A stretch of 64,000 nt of DNA, taken from Olleya sp. Bg11-27 (GTDB taxonomy: Bacteria > Bacteroidota > Bacteroidia > Flavobacteriales > Flavobacteriaceae). The stretch covers positions 1,433,514-1,497,513 of the forward strand of contig NZ_CP025117.1 of assembly GCF_002831645.1 (NCBI RefSeq), written 5' to 3'. This document shows positions 44,529 to 53,027 of the stretch, in pieces. Numbering within the stretch: the first letter of the stretch is position 1; the number at the start of each line of letters is the position of its first letter. Below the pieces are notes generated by a model. It had not been told where the DNA came from. It did no database searches and saw only the letters and a list, made by a program, of their open reading frames with translations. Position numbers and translations under genes: made by a program.

Positions 44529-45087
44529 TTTTGTATTTAACCGAGTCCCAAGACATTTCTAAAGCAAAATCTATTTCCTGTTTAGTCATTTCTAAATCTT
44601 CGGTAATCTTCAGGCGCATTGCAGATACAACATCTCCAAAAATCATCTGTAAGATTAATCTAAGTGGTACGTTTCTTAATTCTTTTTCTAGGATACCTTG
44701 CAAAAAGAAATCTCTGATATTACTTATATAAGGGATTCCTTTTTTTACAATCTCTTTGGATATAATAGGGGGGACGGCGACATATTCAATAAATTGAAAG
44801 GCCAATGGATTACCAACAAAATAGTTGAATAAATTTAGCCACATGGCGTCATGTTTATCTTTGAAACTTCCGTTTTCAGGGAGGTTGGCCATTAAAACAA
44901 TACCGTAATCTTTTACAATCATTAAGTAAATTTCCTCAATAATCTGATTTTTGTTTTCGAAATAGTGATAGATCGTACCCACAGCAACATTTGCTTCTCT
45001 AGCAACTTGAGACATGGGGGTAGCGTGTACACCTTGTTTTACCACTAGCTCTAGCATAGTGATAATAATACGTTGTTTTTTGTCCAT
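44521..45087 (-). CDS. TetR/AcrR family regulator
   Basis: A 188-residue regulator with an N-terminal helix-turn-helix (MSQVAREANVAVGTIYHYFENKNQII, about 24-49; residues 34-43 are the recognition turn) and an all-alpha ligand domain. It is divergent from the mevalonate genes with a 201-bp spacer between starts. I see no convincing operator there. The target and ligand are unknown. Confidence 0.92.
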   Translation of the reverse strand: MDKKQRIIITMLELVVKQGVHATPMSQVAREANVAVGTIYHYFENKNQIIEEIYLMIVKDYGIVLMANLPENGSFKDKHDAMWLNLFNYFVGNPLAFQFIEYVAVPPIISKEIVKKGIPYISNIRDFFLQGILEKELRNVPLRLILQMIFGDVVSAMRLKITEDLEMTKQEIDFALEMSWDSVKYKTN

Positions 45088-45244
45088 AAGGAATAGACTT
45101 TTTTTTTAAAGGTAAAAAGCAGTGAAGCGAAGTTTAAGGGAACTTTTTTTACCTATCAGTTAACTTGTTAAATCGTTTGAATGTATGATAATCACGTTTA
45201 AAAACACTGTGATAGACATCTATTCGGTTACAAAATTACTAAAA

Positions 45245-45270
45245 TTGTTTAAATATTAAGGTTATCTTTG
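45245..45270 (+). promoter_or_regulatory. Predicted promoter of the mevalonate genes
   Basis: TATCTTTG at 45263-45270 is a perfect TAnnTTTG box, 19 bp before the ATG. TTG at 45245-45247 lies 15 nt upstream of the box, slightly short of the usual spacing. Confidence 0.45.
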
Positions 45271-45288
45271 CATAAATTTAGCTTTTAG

Positions 45289-46371
45289 ATGGATTTATCA
45301 CGTTTTTCAGTACATAATTATCAAAATTCACTTGTAAATGGGAGTGTTTCTTGGTCGTCACCTAGTAATATTGCTTTAGTTAAATATTGGGGTAAAAAGG
45401 AACATCAGATACCAGAAAACCCGTCAATAAGTTTCACTTTAGAGGCGTGCAAAACAATAACAGAGCTCACATTTGAAAAACGAGAACAGGAAATGGGTGT
45501 ATTTTCATTCGACGTTTTTTTAGAGGATGAACCTAAACCAGATTTTCATCCTAAAATTGAGACGTTTTTCAAACGTATAGAAAATTATTTACCTTTCTTA
45601 AAAGACTTTCATTTTACAATAAAAACAAAAAATACGTTTCCACATAGTTCAGGAATAGCATCTTCTGCTTCAGGTATGAGTGCGTTAGCATTGTGTTTAA
45701 TGAGTATAGAGAAACAAATGGATCCAACGATTTCCGATTCAGATTTTATTCAAAAAGCTTCATTTTTGGCAAGGTTAGGATCGGGAAGTGCCTGTAGAAG
45801 CCTTGAAGGTGATTTAGTAGTTTGGGGAAAGCATCCAGAAATACAAGGAACTAATGATTTATTTGGAATAAAATACCCATATAAAGTACACGATAATTTT
45901 AAAAATTATCAAGACACTATTTTATTAGTTGATAAAGGAGAGAAGCAGGTTAGTAGTACGGTTGGACATGATTTAATGTATGGGCATCCATTTGCTAAAC
46001 AACGGTTTACTCAGGCAGTAGATCATATTTCTAGTATCAAGGTCATTTTAGAGTCGGGAGATTTAGATGCTTTTATTGCTTTAATAGAAAGTGAAGCACT
46101 CACATTGCATGCTATGATGATGACTAGCATGCCTTATTTTATTTTAATGAAACCCAATACATTGGAAATTATAAATAAGATTTGGAGTTTTAGACAAGAT
46201 ACGGGGTTACCTATAAGTTTTACTTTAGATGCTGGGGCGAATGTACATGTGCTATATCCTGAAAAAGATGCAGATAAAATTTTAGAATTCATTAAATCAC
46301 AGTTGGCTGCATATTGTCAAAACGGTCACTATATTTGTGATAAAATTGGTTTTGGCGCAAAACAGTTGTAA
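45289..46371 (+). CDS. mvaD: Diphosphomevalonate decarboxylase
   Basis: A 360-residue GHMP-fold enzyme making isopentenyl diphosphate from mevalonate-5-diphosphate. Seen: the N-terminal SPSNIALVKYWGK near 24, the ATP-binding PHSSGIASSASGMSAL near 115-130, GSGSACRSLEGD near 165, and SFTLDAGANVH near 308. It heads a cluster with a mevalonate-kinase-like enzyme and a prenyltransferase, consistent with use of the mevalonate pathway. Confidence 0.93.
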   Translation: MDLSRFSVHNYQNSLVNGSVSWSSPSNIALVKYWGKKEHQIPENPSISFTLEACKTITELTFEKREQEMGVFSFDVFLEDEPKPDFHPKIETFFKRIENYLPFLKDFHFTIKTKNTFPHSSGIASSASGMSALALCLMSIEKQMDPTISDSDFIQKASFLARLGSGSACRSLEGDLVVWGKHPEIQGTNDLFGIKYPYKVHDNFKNYQDTILLVDKGEKQVSSTVGHDLMYGHPFAKQRFTQAVDHISSIKVILESGDLDAFIALIESEALTLHAMMMTSMPYFILMKPNTLEIINKIWSFRQDTGLPISFTLDAGANVHVLYPEKDADKILEFIKSQLAAYCQNGHYICDKIGFGAKQL

Positions 46372-46400
46372 CTTTATAAAATCAATGATTTAGATAGCAT

Positions 46401-47330
46401 ATGAAAGGCCCTTTATTTTATTCAAAAATATTATTGTTCGGAGAGTACGGAATTATTAAAGATTCTAAAGGTCTCTCGATACCTTATAACTTTTATAATG
46501 GCGCACTTAAAACAGAAGGAAATCCTTCTGAAGAGGCACAAAAATCAAATGAAAGTTTACAGCGTTTTACTGAATATCTATCTAAAATAGATGAGGATTT
46601 GGTTGTTTTTGATATTGCACTATTAAAAAACGACGTTAATGCTGGTATGTATTTTGATTCATCTATACCTCAGGGTTATGGAGTTGGTAGTAGTGGTGCA
46701 TTAGTGGCTGCTATTTATGATAAATATGCACAAAACAAAATAACAGTTTTAGAAAATTTAACTAGAGAAAAATTATTATCTCTTAAAACTGTTTTTGCTG
46801 AAATGGAATCTTTTTTTCATGGAAAATCTTCTGGTTTAGATCCCTTGAATAGCTATTTAAGTTTACCAATTTTAATAAATTCTAAAGAAAATATTGAAGC
46901 GACAGGTATTCCAACACAAAGCAGTGATGGACAAGGTGCTGTGTTTTTATTGGATTCTGGTATTATTGGAGAAACAGCACCAATGGTAAGTCTCTTTATG
47001 GAAAACATGAAGCAAGAAGGCTTTAGGAAAATGCTTAAAAATCAGTTTATAAAGCATACGGATGCTTGTGTTGATGATTTTTTAAAAGGCGATATAAAAT
47101 CCTTATTTAAAAATACAAAACAATTATCTAAAGTGGTATTTAATCATTTTAAGCCAATGATCCCAGCACAGTTTCATGAGTTATGGAAAAATGGAATTGA
47201 AACTAACGACTACTATTTAAAATTATGTGGTTCTGGTGGTGGAGGTTATATTTTAGGCTTTACACCAGATATTAAGAAGGCAGAGAAAGTTTTAAAAGAT
47301 TATAAATTAGAAGTGGTTTATAATTTTTAA
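46401..47330 (+). CDS. GHMP kinase, probably mevalonate kinase
   Basis: A 309-residue GHMP kinase. Seen: KILLFGEYGIIKDSKGLSIPY near 8, the ATP loop PQGYGVGSSGALVAAIYDKY near 90-109, HGKSSGLDPLNSYL near 138-151 and the C-terminal KLCGSGGGGYILGF near 272. It follows mvaD by 29 bp. Mevalonate kinase is favoured by sequence and position, with phosphomevalonate kinase the alternative. Confidence 0.87.
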   Translation: MKGPLFYSKILLFGEYGIIKDSKGLSIPYNFYNGALKTEGNPSEEAQKSNESLQRFTEYLSKIDEDLVVFDIALLKNDVNAGMYFDSSIPQGYGVGSSGALVAAIYDKYAQNKITVLENLTREKLLSLKTVFAEMESFFHGKSSGLDPLNSYLSLPILINSKENIEATGIPTQSSDGQGAVFLLDSGIIGETAPMVSLFMENMKQEGFRKMLKNQFIKHTDACVDDFLKGDIKSLFKNTKQLSKVVFNHFKPMIPAQFHELWKNGIETNDYYLKLCGSGGGGYILGFTPDIKKAEKVLKDYKLEVVYNF

Positions 47331-47404
47331 ATAGAAATGTAATTAAGCTCTTAAACGATCTTTGTTTTATACTAATGGTTTAAGAGGTTAATAATAAAAT
47401 ACTA

Positions 47405-48310
47405 ATGTTAACCAGAAAACAAAAACACATTTTTCTTAAGTTTTTTAGTATGTTTTCTGTAGTTAGAGGCTATAATATTCTAGTTATAATTAGTGCTCAA
47501 TATTTAGCATCCATTTATATTTTTGCTTCAGATAAGCCGTTAAAACAAGTCTTATTTGATCTTAATTTATTAATGCTAGTTTTGGCAACAGCTGCTGTTA
47601 TAGCAGGAGGATATATAATCAATAATTTTTACGATTCCGAAAAGGATCTAATTAATAGGCCTAATAAAACACTATTAGATAAGCTAGTTAGTCAAAACAC
47701 AAAATTGTCTTTCTATTTTGTGCTTAATTTTTCTGCTGTAGTAATGGCTAGTTATGTCTCTTTTAAACCTGTTTTATTCTTTTCATTTTACATATTTTCG
47801 ATTTGGTTTTATTCGCATAAATTAAAAAAGATACCTATTGTGGGTAATGTGGTTTCTGCAGTGTTAACTTTAACGCCATTTTTTGTCATTTTTGTGTATT
47901 ATTATAATTTTAAATCGGTCATTTTTGTGCATGCGACATTCTTGTTTTTAATAATTTTAATTCGTGAGTTGACTAAAGATTTAGAGAATATAAAAGGAGA
48001 TTTAACCCTTAATTATAGAACAATACCTATTGTTTATGGCGAGAATATGTCAAAGAAAATAATTACATGTTTAGTGGTATTAACACTATTTCCTGTTTAT
48101 TTTTTGATTACAAAATTTGATGTTGGCGATATGTATTTCTATTTTTATATGTGCGAAATTTTATTGATAACATATCTTTTGCTACTATGGAGATCCACAA
48201 CTAAAACACAATATTTATGGTTGCATAATATTTTGAAATTTATTATCGTGGCTGGTGTTTTTAGTATCTTATTAATTGATATAGATTTAGTTTTAAACCG
48301 AATACTTTAA
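47405..48310 (+). CDS. UbiA-family prenyltransferase
   Basis: A 301-residue polytopic membrane protein with about eight helices. The first Asp-rich motif NNFYDSEKDLINRPNKT (near 78-94) and the second ELTKDLENIKGD (near 188-199) bind the prenyl diphosphate. Bacteroidota members of this type are commonly annotated as geranylgeranylglycerol-phosphate geranylgeranyltransferase, the archaeal-type ether-lipid enzyme; that is family knowledge, and the real acceptor is not shown by sequence. It follows the mevalonate-kinase-like gene and precedes a nitrilase by 4 bp. Confidence 0.75.
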   Translation: MLTRKQKHIFLKFFSMFSVVRGYNILVIISAQYLASIYIFASDKPLKQVLFDLNLLMLVLATAAVIAGGYIINNFYDSEKDLINRPNKTLLDKLVSQNTKLSFYFVLNFSAVVMASYVSFKPVLFFSFYIFSIWFYSHKLKKIPIVGNVVSAVLTLTPFFVIFVYYYNFKSVIFVHATFLFLIILIRELTKDLENIKGDLTLNYRTIPIVYGENMSKKIITCLVVLTLFPVYFLITKFDVGDMYFYFYMCEILLITYLLLLWRSTTKTQYLWLHNILKFIIVAGVFSILLIDIDLVLNRIL

Positions 48311-48314
48311 ACAT

Positions 48315-49265
48315 ATGGAACACACTTTAAAAGTTGCTATTGCGCAAATAACACCTGTACTTTTAAATAAAGTAGAAACACTTAAAAAGGTTGAGCAGTC
48401 TATAATTGATGCCGCTAAAATTGGATCAGAATTAGTCGTGTTTGGAGAAGCATTGGTGCCAGGGTACCCGTTTTGGGTCGCTTTAACTGGTGGAGCAGAA
48501 TGGGATACTAAAGTGAATAAAGAGTTACATGCGACTTACGTTAAAAATTCAATTCAAATTGAGGCGGGTGAGTTAGATACCATTTGTGCTTTGGCAAAAC
48601 AGAATACTATAGCTGTGTATTTAGGTATTATGGAACGCGCTAAAAATAGAGGAGGACATAGTATATATGCATCTCTAGTGTATATTGATGCTGCAGGAAT
48701 TATTAAGTCTGTGCATAGAAAATTGCAACCAACTTATGACGAACGCCTAACTTGGGCACCTGGAGATGGTAACGGTTTACAAGTTCACCCTTTAAAACAG
48801 TTTACAGTAGGTGGATTAAATTGTTGGGAAAATTGGATGCCACTTCCTAGAACAGCTTTATATGGTTTGGGTGAAAACCTCCATATTGCAGTATGGCCAG
48901 GAAGCGACCATAATACTAAAGATATTACAAGGTTTATAGCTAGAGAGTCTAGAAGTTATGTGATTTCGGCCTCCAGTTTAATGACTAAAAAAGATTTTCC
49001 CGAAGACATACCGCATTTAGATAGAATATTAAGTAGTGCTCCAGACGTGTTGGCAAATGGTGGTAGTTGTATTGCTGGACCTGATGGCGAGTGGATTATT
49101 GCGCCGGTATTACATAAGGAAGGATTAATTAGTGCAACATTAGATTTTAATCGCGTGTTGGAAGAACGTCAAAATTTTGATGTTGTAGGGCACTATTCTA
49201 GACCAGATGTAACCAAGCTTATAGTTAATAGAGAGAGACAATCTACAGTAGAGTTTAACGATTAA
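48315..49265 (+). CDS. Nitrilase-family carbon-nitrogen hydrolase
   Basis: A 316-residue nitrilase superfamily enzyme. The catalytic triad is visible: Glu in VFGEALVPGYPFW (near 42-54), Lys in HRKLQPTYDERLTWAPGDG (near 134-152) and Cys in GGLNCWENWMP (near 168-178). The CWEN context points to true nitrilases (nitrile to acid and ammonia) rather than amidases. The substrate is unknown. It begins 4 bp after the UbiA gene, so may be cotranscribed, but I see no metabolic link. Confidence 0.87.
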   Translation: MEHTLKVAIAQITPVLLNKVETLKKVEQSIIDAAKIGSELVVFGEALVPGYPFWVALTGGAEWDTKVNKELHATYVKNSIQIEAGELDTICALAKQNTIAVYLGIMERAKNRGGHSIYASLVYIDAAGIIKSVHRKLQPTYDERLTWAPGDGNGLQVHPLKQFTVGGLNCWENWMPLPRTALYGLGENLHIAVWPGSDHNTKDITRFIARESRSYVISASSLMTKKDFPEDIPHLDRILSSAPDVLANGGSCIAGPDGEWIIAPVLHKEGLISATLDFNRVLEERQNFDVVGHYSRPDVTKLIVNRERQSTVEFND

Positions 49266-49320
49266 TAATGTTTTTAATTTATTATCAAAAAAACATTGTA
49301 AATTTGCAAAAAATTATATC

Positions 49321-50175
49321 ATGAGTAAAGCACGCGAAGGAAAGGATAAAGGAAAAGGAAAGGCGAAGCCAAAAGCACCTTTTAGACCTAAAAAAAGAGT
49401 GAAAGATGATGCTGAAGTGTCTGCTAAGCCTGCTTTTGATAAAAAACCTAGTCAGAAAAAACAGTCTAATCCGGGTGAAATACGTTTAAATAAGTACGTA
49501 GCCAATTCTGGAATGTGTTCTCGTAGAGAAGCAGATCAGCATATTGCAATGGGATTAGTCGCTGTAAACGGTAAAATTGTTGTAGAAATGGGGTATAAAG
49601 TCAAGTTGGAAGACGAAGTACGTTATGATGGCGCAAGAATAAATCCAGAAAAAAAGGCTTATGTATTATTAAACAAGCCTAAAGGATTTGCAACAACAAC
49701 AAGTGATCAAAAAGGAAAAACGGTTATGGATTTGGTTGGAAATGCAACGAGCTCTAGAATAAAACCTATTGGACGTTTAGGTCGTAATTCTACAGGTTTA
49801 TTATTATTTACTAATGACGAGAAAATTGTGGAACGTTTTACAAATTCCAATAAAGGAGTCGAGCGTTTATTTCATTTAGAGTTAGATAAAAACTTAAAAA
49901 TGGAAGACATGAAAAAGATCAGAGAAGGTTTTAAGGTTGAAGGGAAGTCTGTAAAAGTGGAAGAGATAGATTACGTTAATAATATTAAGAACGAAATTGG
50001 AGTAAAAATCAAAAACACTGGAAATACTATTTTGCATACTATTTTTGAACACTTAAAATATGAGTTAGTAAGAATTGATTGTGTACAAATTGCACATTTA
50101 ACTAAAAAAGATATTCCTAGAGGAAACTGGAAAATTTTAACTGAGCAAGAATTAAATACGCTTAAAATGTTATAA
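49321..50175 (+). CDS. RluB/RsuA-family pseudouridine synthase homologue lacking the usual catalytic Asp
   Basis: 284 residues. A very basic Lys/Pro-rich extension (1-50), then an S4 RNA-binding domain (RLNKYVANSGMCSRREADQHI, about 57-77), then the synthase core. The core motif reads IGRLGRNSTGLLLFTND; the family normally has GRLD, so catalytic Asp is replaced by Gly154 (codon GGT 49780-49782). It may be an RNA-binding protein without activity, or a subfamily with a different catalytic position. A TAAATTTG box at 49299-49306 is the likely promoter and a strong terminator follows. Confidence 0.87.
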   Translation: MSKAREGKDKGKGKAKPKAPFRPKKRVKDDAEVSAKPAFDKKPSQKKQSNPGEIRLNKYVANSGMCSRREADQHIAMGLVAVNGKIVVEMGYKVKLEDEVRYDGARINPEKKAYVLLNKPKGFATTTSDQKGKTVMDLVGNATSSRIKPIGRLGRNSTGLLLFTNDEKIVERFTNSNKGVERLFHLELDKNLKMEDMKKIREGFKVEGKSVKVEEIDYVNNIKNEIGVKIKNTGNTILHTIFEHLKYELVRIDCVQIAHLTKKDIPRGNWKILTEQELNTLKML

Positions 50176-50209
50176 TTAGAAGGTCTTTGATGTAATGTCA
50201 AAAGATTAC

Positions 50210-50251
50210 AAAAAAAAAGCAAAATCCTATTTTAGGATTTTGCTTTTTTTT
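50210..50251. terminator. Bidirectional terminator
   Basis: The arms AAAGCAAAATCCTA and TAGGATTTTGCTTT (about 50217-50248) are flanked by A8 and T8, so it can end the pseudouridine synthase gene on + and the SDR operon on -. Confidence 0.88.
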
Positions 50252-50269
50252 GTTTAATTTAATAAGTCT

Positions 50270-51004
50270 TTAAACCAACGCACCATTGGCGCCAATAACT
50301 TGGCCAGAAATCCATTTAGAATCGTCGCTTGCTAAAAATAGCACCACTTTTGCAATGTCTATTGGTTTGGCTAGTCTGTTAAAAGCATTCATACCACTTA
50401 GTTTGTCTATAAACTCTTGAGATTTTCCTTTTAAAAATAATTCAGTTTCGGTAGCTCCAGGAGCAATAGCATTTACGGACACCCCTCTGCCTATCTCTTT
50501 GGAAAATACTCTTGTCATTTGCTCTACAGCAGCTTTTGATGCAGAATAAAGCGCATAGGTTGGAAACATTAATTTAACGGTGCTAGAGGATACGTTTATT
50601 ATATTACCATTATTAGCTAGTTTGCTTTCCGCTTCCTGTAACGTATTAAAAACACCTCTGACGTTAATATCAAACTGTTTTGTAAAGTCGTCTTGAGTAT
50701 TGTCTTTAATTTCTTTTGAAATCATTACGCCAGCATTGTTTATTAGAACGTCAATTTTGCCAAAATGGGCAATGGCTTGATCAAAGAGTTTAGTGACATC
50801 CTCTTTTTTACTCACATCTGCTTTTATTGCAATAGCAGCACCTCCGTTTTGTGTAATACTGTCCACAGTCGCCTTTGCTTCTAATGGACTGTTGGAATGA
50901 TTGACAATAACTTTTGCTCCATTTTTTGCTAAAAGGAGTGCTATTTCTTTTCCTATTCCTCTAGAGGATCCTGTTACTAGTATTACTTTATTGTCTAGTG
51001 TCAT
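50270..51004 (-). CDS. Short-chain dehydrogenase/reductase
   Basis: A 244-residue classical SDR, related to FabG. Seen: the cofactor loop TGSSRGIG at 11-18, NNAGV near 89, catalytic Ser in NVSSST and YALYSASKAAV (Tyr-x3-Lys) near 151. The product and substrate are unknown. It is last in the TetR-HAD-DoxX(pseudo)-SDR unit, and its start overlaps the decayed DoxX frame. Confidence 0.92.
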   Translation of the reverse strand: MTLDNKVILVTGSSRGIGKEIALLLAKNGAKVIVNHSNSPLEAKATVDSITQNGGAAIAIKADVSKKEDVTKLFDQAIAHFGKIDVLINNAGVMISKEIKDNTQDDFTKQFDINVRGVFNTLQEAESKLANNGNIINVSSSTVKLMFPTYALYSASKAAVEQMTRVFSKEIGRGVSVNAIAPGATETELFLKGKSQEFIDKLSGMNAFNRLAKPIDIAKVVLFLASDDSKWISGQVIGANGALV

Positions 51005-51386
51005 GTTGTTTTGTTTTTGGATTAATTAATTGGTTTAATCTGTATAGTGATACTAAAGTTAAAACGATGGCTATAAGCACCAGTACTTTTTAGGGTTCAG
51101 GTCTTTTCAAAAACTCAAATAGTAGCGCTTAAATCATGGTTACTAGTAGAAAAGCAAAGGCTATTTTTTCTAAAATTTAATTACCTTTTATAGTAAAAAG
51201 CAATAATAGGGCTAAAGCGACTTTTTAAACTCCTGTGAAAATTCTAAAAATATCAACTTTCAAATGGATTGTATTTTCAAACTGTTTGAAGCCTTCAATA
51301 CTTTGAGGTTTTGCTAATAATTTAGGAATAGAATAAAAGACCATGGCCAGTATAATAACGATATTTATGATTTGTTTTTTATGAAT
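50988..51386 (-). pseudogene. DoxX-family pseudogene with four in-frame TAA codons
   Basis: Directly after the HAD stop and in the same frame, the minus strand encodes a DoxX-like membrane protein: LAMVFYSIPKLLAKPQSIEG, then FRIFTGV, a helix KVALALLLLFTIKGN, IAFAFLLVTMI, ALLFEFLKRPEP and a last helix VLVLIAIVLTLVSLYRL. It is broken by TAA at 51225-51227, 51177-51179, 51129-51131 and 51090-51092, with no frameshift. No proper start codon remains. The four membrane segments and the family-like motifs are otherwise intact, suggesting fairly recent loss by nonsense substitution. Confidence 0.75.
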
Positions 51387-52190
51387 TTAATTACCTAAAG
51401 CTATTAATTTATCGGTAATTATTGCTAAATCAGACGCTATTATTTCTGGTTTTTCAGCTAAAGGATATAATTGTGCGCCAGGTCTACTGATAAACGCACC
51501 ACGCCAATTGGCCCAAAGTGCTCCTGCAATGTCCCAACCATGAGCAGCTATTAATAAACATTCTTCTGGTTTAATGTTCATTTTCCTAGAAGCCCATATA
51601 TAGGCATCAGCATGCGGTTTAAATTTCCCAATATCTTCTACACTTAGGCGCTCATCAAAATAATCTAATAATCCAGAATTTTTAAATTGAGTCTCTACAC
51701 CTTTATTGGAAGAGTTTGTGAATGATACTAATTTATAACCTGCATCTTTTAATTTTTGTAGAGAAGCTTTAACTTCTGGGTGTGCAGGTAAAGATCTAAT
51801 TGGACCTAAAATAGAATCTTTAGCTTCTGTTTCTGTAAGTGTAATGCCATTGTTAGAAGCGACCATTTGTAATGCGGCTGCACCTATAATTCCAAAATCA
51901 TTGTATTGATTTCCTACTGTACTTACCAATGAATATTGTAACATAGTTGTAAACCACAATGGTAATAAATCACTGCGACCGCCCAATGCTTTTCCAACGC
52001 TGTCCTTCATTACTGTAAGATCTAATAAGGTTTCGTTAACGTCAAAAAATAAGACCTTTGGACGTATGGTCATTTCTGGGACCTCTTTGATATTCTCTGT
52101 TGTACTCGAAAAAGCTAAATGAGGGGCTACTAAACTGGCTAATGCGGCTTTTTTTATAAAGTCTCTTCTTTTGTTTACTTGTTTTTTCAT
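51387..52190 (-). CDS. Haloacid dehalogenase type II-like protein with Tat signal
   Basis: 267 residues. The N-terminus has a twin-arginine signal (NKRRDFIKKAALASL, with the hydrophobic segment following, about 6-30). The mature enzyme is a HAD hydrolase with nucleophile Asp in FFDVNETLLDL (near 49), SFTNSSNKG (Thr/Ser motif II near 155) and motif III-IV KFKPHADAYIWA and AHGWDIAGALWA. It resembles L-2-haloacid dehalogenases, which are usually cytoplasmic. An operator-like palindrome lies 14 bp upstream of its ATG, and the tetR gene is just beyond. Confidence 0.85.
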   Translation of the reverse strand: MKKQVNKRRDFIKKAALASLVAPHLAFSSTTENIKEVPEMTIRPKVLFFDVNETLLDLTVMKDSVGKALGGRSDLLPLWFTTMLQYSLVSTVGNQYNDFGIIGAAALQMVASNNGITLTETEAKDSILGPIRSLPAHPEVKASLQKLKDAGYKLVSFTNSSNKGVETQFKNSGLLDYFDERLSVEDIGKFKPHADAYIWASRKMNIKPEECLLIAAHGWDIAGALWANWRGAFISRPGAQLYPLAEKPEIIASDLAIITDKLIALGN

Positions 52191-52203
52191 AGATGTTGTT
52201 TTT

Positions 52204-52227
52204 AAAACATACTAATAGGTATGTTTT
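52204..52227. promoter_or_regulatory. TetR operator candidate upstream of the HAD gene
   Basis: AAAACATAC and GTATGTTTT, a perfect 9-bp inverted repeat around the six-base spacer TAATAG. The same repeat, with one mismatch, lies upstream of tetR (52861-52884). Location between tetR and the HAD gene, 14 bp from the HAD start, fits repression of the HAD operon by this TetR. Confidence 0.6.
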
Positions 52228-52240
52228 TATTCAAAAAAAT

Positions 52241-52843
52241 TTATACTTTTATTTGTTTTAAATAGAGGGACAGGCCTAAAATGTATTCGTCAAGAATATC
52301 ATCGTTGTCATACAGCTTTCTAATGCCTCGAATGCCTTCAAAAGCACTAATTAAATAGACTGCTACGGAATTACTGGATACGGTCTTGTTGATCGTTTTT
52401 TCTTCTTGACCTCTATTGATGAGTTGAATTAATGCTGCTTTCCAATCCTCTATTATACGTCTTAGTGCAATCTGGTAGGCGATTTCAAGATCTCCAACCT
52501 CATTAATAAAATTGTTCATAGGACATCCATGTTGTTTGTCGTATAATGGGAATGATTTTAAGCGATCCAAAAAGGTGGTTTCTAAAATGTGTATTGCATT
52601 TCCTGGTTTGTATAGAGGTGCAATCATCCCGTCATGAACCCTTTTTTGAACTTTTAGACCTATTACAGCAAGACCGAGTTCTTTTTTGTTTTTATAATGA
52701 TGATAAAAAGCGCCTTTAGTAAGTTTAGTAGCTTTCATTATGGTGTCCACACTTGTTGTTTTAAAACCATTTTCATAGAATAATTTAAACGACTCATTTA
52801 AAATGACTTGTTTGGTAAGTTCTGATTTTTGGTTTTGTAACAT
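52241..52843 (-). CDS. TetR/AcrR family regulator
   Basis: A 200-residue TetR protein with the HTH SVDTIMKATKLTKGAFYHHYKNKKELGLAV (about 27-56) and a C-terminal ligand domain with a single notable HGCPMNNFINE segment, similar to regulators that use a Cys near 107 (inference). Palindromes of near-identical sequence lie upstream of this gene and upstream of the HAD gene, so it probably controls itself and the HAD-DoxX(pseudo)-SDR unit. Confidence 0.93.
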   Translation of the reverse strand: MLQNQKSELTKQVILNESFKLFYENGFKTTSVDTIMKATKLTKGAFYHHYKNKKELGLAVIGLKVQKRVHDGMIAPLYKPGNAIHILETTFLDRLKSFPLYDKQHGCPMNNFINEVGDLEIAYQIALRRIIEDWKAALIQLINRGQEEKTINKTVSSNSVAVYLISAFEGIRGIRKLYDNDDILDEYILGLSLYLKQIKV

Positions 52844-52860
52844 GGTACAAATGTATACTT

Positions 52861-52884
52861 AAAAGATACTAGTTAGTATGTTTT
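52861..52884. promoter_or_regulatory. TetR operator candidate upstream of tetR
   Basis: AAAAGATAC-TAGTTA-GTATGTTTT, an inverted repeat with one mismatch, 18 bp before the tetR start on the minus strand. Its arms, spacing and overall length match the operator at 52204-52227, consistent with autoregulation. Confidence 0.6.
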
Positions 52885-53027
52885 AAATGTTAAACTTAAA
52901 TTAAAGTGAAATTTAGTCGTTTACGATGGTAAGACGTTTATTTTTTGATTTCGTGAATTAGAGGGGAGTGCGTAAAAGTTTAAAGTAGAATATTTTCTGA
53001 TTTTAGAAAAAGAAACAGAATGTTTAT

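Noticed and set aside
50988-51386. Stop-codon recoding as explanation for the four TAA codons
   Set aside because: Every other gene in the window ends normally at TAA or TGA/TAG and none reads through TAA, so the stops are more likely real nonsense mutations in a decayed DoxX gene.
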